Shown one piece after another: positions 61,907 to 64,000 of a stretch of DNA of 64,000 nucleotides (positions are counted from its first letter, which is position 1; each line of letters begins with the position of its first letter). The DNA lies in contig NZ_FXAF01000011.1 in the NCBI RefSeq assembly GCF_900177415.1, forward strand, positions 248,001 through 312,000, read 5' to 3'. The notes below the pieces were generated by a model. It ran no database searches. It saw only the letters and a list, made by a program, of their open reading frames with translations, and was not told where the DNA came from. Origin of the DNA: Xaviernesmea oryzae. GTDB taxonomy: Bacteria > Pseudomonadota > Alphaproteobacteria > Rhizobiales > Rhizobiaceae. Made by a program: the position numbers and the translations under genes.

Positions 61907-64000
61907 ATGAGCGGCGTGAATGAAATCCGGTCGACCTTTCTCGACTATTTCCGAAAGAACGGACACGAGGTCGTGGCCTCCAGTCCGCTGGTGCCGCGCA
62001 ACGACCCGACGCTGATGTTCACCAATGCCGGCATGGTGCAGTTCAAGAACGTCTTCACGGGTCTGGAGACCCGCTCCTATTCGACTGCGACGACCTCGCA
62101 GAAATGCGTTCGCGCCGGCGGCAAACACAACGATCTCGACAATGTCGGCTATACGGCCCGCCATCTCACCTTCTTCGAGATGCTCGGCAATTTCTCGTTC
62201 GGAGATTATTTCAAGGAACGGGCGATCGAACTGGCCTGGAAACTGGTGACCGAAGGTTTCGATCTTCCCAAGCACCGGCTGCTGGTGACGGTCTATTCCG
62301 AGGATGAAGAAGCGGCCGTGCTCTGGAAGAAGATCGCCGGTTTCTCCGACGACAAGATCATCCGCATTCCGACCTCCGACAATTTCTGGCAAATGGGCGA
62401 TACCGGCCCTTGCGGCCCCTGTTCGGAAATCTTCATAGATCAAGGCGAGAACGTCTGGGGCGGCCCGCCCGGCTCGCCGGAAGAGGATGGTGACCGTTTC
62501 CTCGAATTCTGGAACCTCGTTTTCATGCAGTTCGACCAGACGGCGCCGGGTGAGCGTACGCTCCTGCCGCGCCCGTCGATCGACACGGGCATGGGCCTCG
62601 AGCGCATGGCCTGCATTCTTCAGGGTGTCCAGAGCGTGTTCGATACCGACCTGTTCCGCACGCTGACCGGGACCATCGAGGATGTCATGGGCGTCAAGGC
62701 GGAAGGCAGCGCCAGCCATCGCGTCATTGCCGATCATCTGCGCTCCTCGGCTTTCCTGATCGCCGATGGCGTTCTGCCTTCGAACGAAGGGCGCGGCTAT
62801 GTTCTGCGCCGCATCATGCGCCGCGCCATGCGCCATGCGCAGTTGCTGGGCGCCAAGGAGCCGGTCATGTACAGGCTCCTGCCGGCGCTGGTGCAGGAAA
62901 TGGGCCGGGCCTATCCGGAACTGGTCCGCGCCGAGGCGCTGATCTCCGAAACGCTGAGGCTGGAAGAGACGCGCTTCCGCAAGACGCTCGAACGCGGCCT
63001 TTCGCTTCTCTCCGACGCGACGAACACGCTCGGCAAGGGCGACATGCTGGATGGCGAGACGGCCTTCAAGCTCTACGACACCTACGGCTTCCCGCTCGAC
63101 CTGACGCAGGATGCGTTGCGCGCCCGCGAGATCGGCGTCGACCTGGCCGGCTTCACCGATGCCATGGAGCGCCAGAAGGCGGAGGCCCGTTCGCACTGGG
63201 CAGGCTCCGGCGACAAGGCGACCGAAACCATCTGGTTCGAGCTCAAGGAGAAGTTCGGCGCAACCGAATTCCTGGGCTATGACACGGAAACGGCCGAAGG
63301 CGTCGTGCAGGCGATCGTGCGCGAGGGCAAGGCGGTCGACAGCGCTTCGGCCGGCGATCAGGTGCAGATCGTCGTCAACCAGACGCCGTTCTACGGCGAA
63401 TCCGGCGGTCAGATGGGCGATACCGGCGTGATCGCCACCGACGATGCGAAGCTCAACGTCACGGACACGCAGAAAAAGGGCGAGGGCCTGTTCGTCCATA
63501 CCGCGAAGGTCGCCGAGGGTACGCTGAAGGTCGGCGACGCCGTGGCGCTGACGGTCGATCACGAGCGCCGCTCGCGCCTGCGGTCGAACCATTCCGCCAC
63601 CCATCTCCTGCATGAGGCGCTGCGCGAGGTTCTCGGCACGCATGTCGCGCAGAAGGGATCGCTGGTCGCGCCCGAGCGCCTACGCTTCGACGTCTCGCAT
63701 CCGAAGCCGATGACGGCGGAGGAGCTGCAGAAGGTCGAGGATATGGCGAATGCCATCGTCCTGCAGAACGCGCCGGTCAACACGCGCCTGATGAGCGTCG
63801 ACGATGCGATTGCGGAAGGCGCGATGGCTCTGTTCGGCGAGAAATACGGCGACGAGGTCCGTGTGGTCTCCATGGGCAGGGCGATCGAAGGGCCGAAGGC
63901 CGGCAAGCCCTATTCGGTCGAACTCTGCGGCGGCACGCATGTGAACGCCACGGGCGATATCGGCCTGGTCCGCATCCTCGGAGAAAGCGCCGTCGGCGCC
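61907..64000 (+). CDS. alaS: Alanyl-tRNA synthetase (3' end outside window)
   Basis: The first 698 codons of AlaRS, which charges tRNA-Ala. The class II catalytic domain starts with RSTFLDYFRKNGHEVVASSP and DPTLMFTNAGMVQFKNVFTG; the active-site block TARHLTFFEMLGNFSFGDYF and the GPCGPCSEI region follow. The editing domain shows the zinc-site motif HSATHLLH and later CGGTHVNATGDIG. The ATG at 61907 follows AAAGGG. The C-terminal dimerisation domain lies beyond base 64000. The recA-alaS order is conserved in rhizobia. Confidence 0.98.
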   Translation, partial: MSGVNEIRSTFLDYFRKNGHEVVASSPLVPRNDPTLMFTNAGMVQFKNVFTGLETRSYSTATTSQKCVRAGGKHNDLDNVGYTARHLTFFEMLGNFSFGDYFKERAIELAWKLVTEGFDLPKHRLLVTVYSEDEEAAVLWKKIAGFSDDKIIRIPTSDNFWQMGDTGPCGPCSEIFIDQGENVWGGPPGSPEEDGDRFLEFWNLVFMQFDQTAPGERTLLPRPSIDTGMGLERMACILQGVQSVFDTDLFRTLTGTIEDVMGVKAEGSASHRVIADHLRSSAFLIADGVLPSNEGRGYVLRRIMRRAMRHAQLLGAKEPVMYRLLPALVQEMGRAYPELVRAEALISETLRLEETRFRKTLERGLSLLSDATNTLGKGDMLDGETAFKLYDTYGFPLDLTQDALRAREIGVDLAGFTDAMERQKAEARSHWAGSGDKATETIWFELKEKFGATEFLGYDTETAEGVVQAIVREGKAVDSASAGDQVQIVVNQTPFYGESGGQMGDTGVIATDDAKLNVTDTQKKGEGLFVHTAKVAEGTLKVGDAVALTVDHERRSRLRSNHSATHLLHEALREVLGTHVAQKGSLVAPERLRFDVSHPKPMTAEELQKVEDMANAIVLQNAPVNTRLMSVDDAIAEGAMALFGEKYGDEVRVVSMGRAIEGPKAGKPYSVELCGGTHVNATGDIGLVRILGESAVGA

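Noticed and set aside
1..64000. CRISPR array, insertion sequence, prophage, tRNA or rRNA
   Set aside because: No regularly spaced repeats, transposase or integrase motifs, cloverleaf-like intergenic stretches or rRNA signatures were seen.

Overview
The window is high-GC chromosomal DNA from an alphaproteobacterium, most likely a member of the Rhizobiaceae (Rhizobium, Agrobacterium, Ensifer, Shinella and relatives); the genus cannot be fixed from the sequence alone. Supporting signs are a CckA hybrid kinase, a zinc-ligand-poor DksA, a plant-type (class II) DAHP synthase, a cobalamin riboswitch in front of bluB, an SOS box of the form GAAC-N7-GAAC before recA, and a 2010-residue membrane-anchored coiled-coil protein of the kind known in Rhizobiales as GPR/RgsE. 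It looks like core genome: no insertion sequences, integrases, phage genes, CRISPR arrays, rRNA or tRNA genes were recognised. The only accessory-looking item is a small toxin-antitoxin pair.

Layout. 1-3200: a leftward run EamA transporter > Bcr/CflA efflux pump > mobA > mobB, the last three joined by ATGA overlaps. 3470-10140: a chemoreceptor, a LysR regulator divergent from a P460-like heme protein, an SDR, a ParE-type toxin (apparently frameshifted) with its antitoxin, and moaA. 10300-15760: DUF971 protein, KefB-like antiporter, a MarR regulator divergent from an alpha/beta hydrolase with a perfect palindrome between them, a PPOX-type flavoprotein and a GGDEF protein. 16000-25070: fumC, a YcbB-like L,D-transpeptidase, gph, rpiA, DUF2059, glutathione reductase and DAHP synthase. 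25160-31110: an orphan TadG/TadE pair, nadE, a TolB-like propeller protein, then riboswitch and bluB. 31109-37540: DUF2865-like protein, malic enzyme maeB, an LpxH-like phosphoesterase, an MFS permease and a dipeptide epimerase. 37647-41662: a four-gene Mla-type lipid transport operon. 41751-49080: the giant coiled-coil protein, an Hpt protein and a ferredoxin. 49455-55730: DUF922 protease-like protein, folP-folB-folK, a secreted hypothetical, ycjF/ycjX and a SixA-like phosphatase. 56003-64000: dksA, a FliO-like membrane protein, cckA, recA and alaS (cut by the window end).

Functional themes. Molybdenum cofactor synthesis (moaA, mobA, mobB), cell-envelope maintenance (Mla operon, L,D-transpeptidase, dipeptide epimerase), folate synthesis, central carbon and NAD metabolism (fumC, maeB, rpiA, gph, nadE), and cell-cycle or polar-growth control (GPR-like protein, CckA, Hpt). 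Several starts are GTG or TTG with good Shine-Dalgarno spacing (Bcr pump, moaA, gph, kefB-like, folP, folK, dksA, mlaE), so ATG-only starts would be wrong in this genome.

The observations most worth checking are the one-base lesion in the ParE toxin, the internally repeated GPR-like protein, a possible unannotated small RNA at about 49100-49400 on the minus strand, and possible CtrA sites upstream of the Hpt gene.
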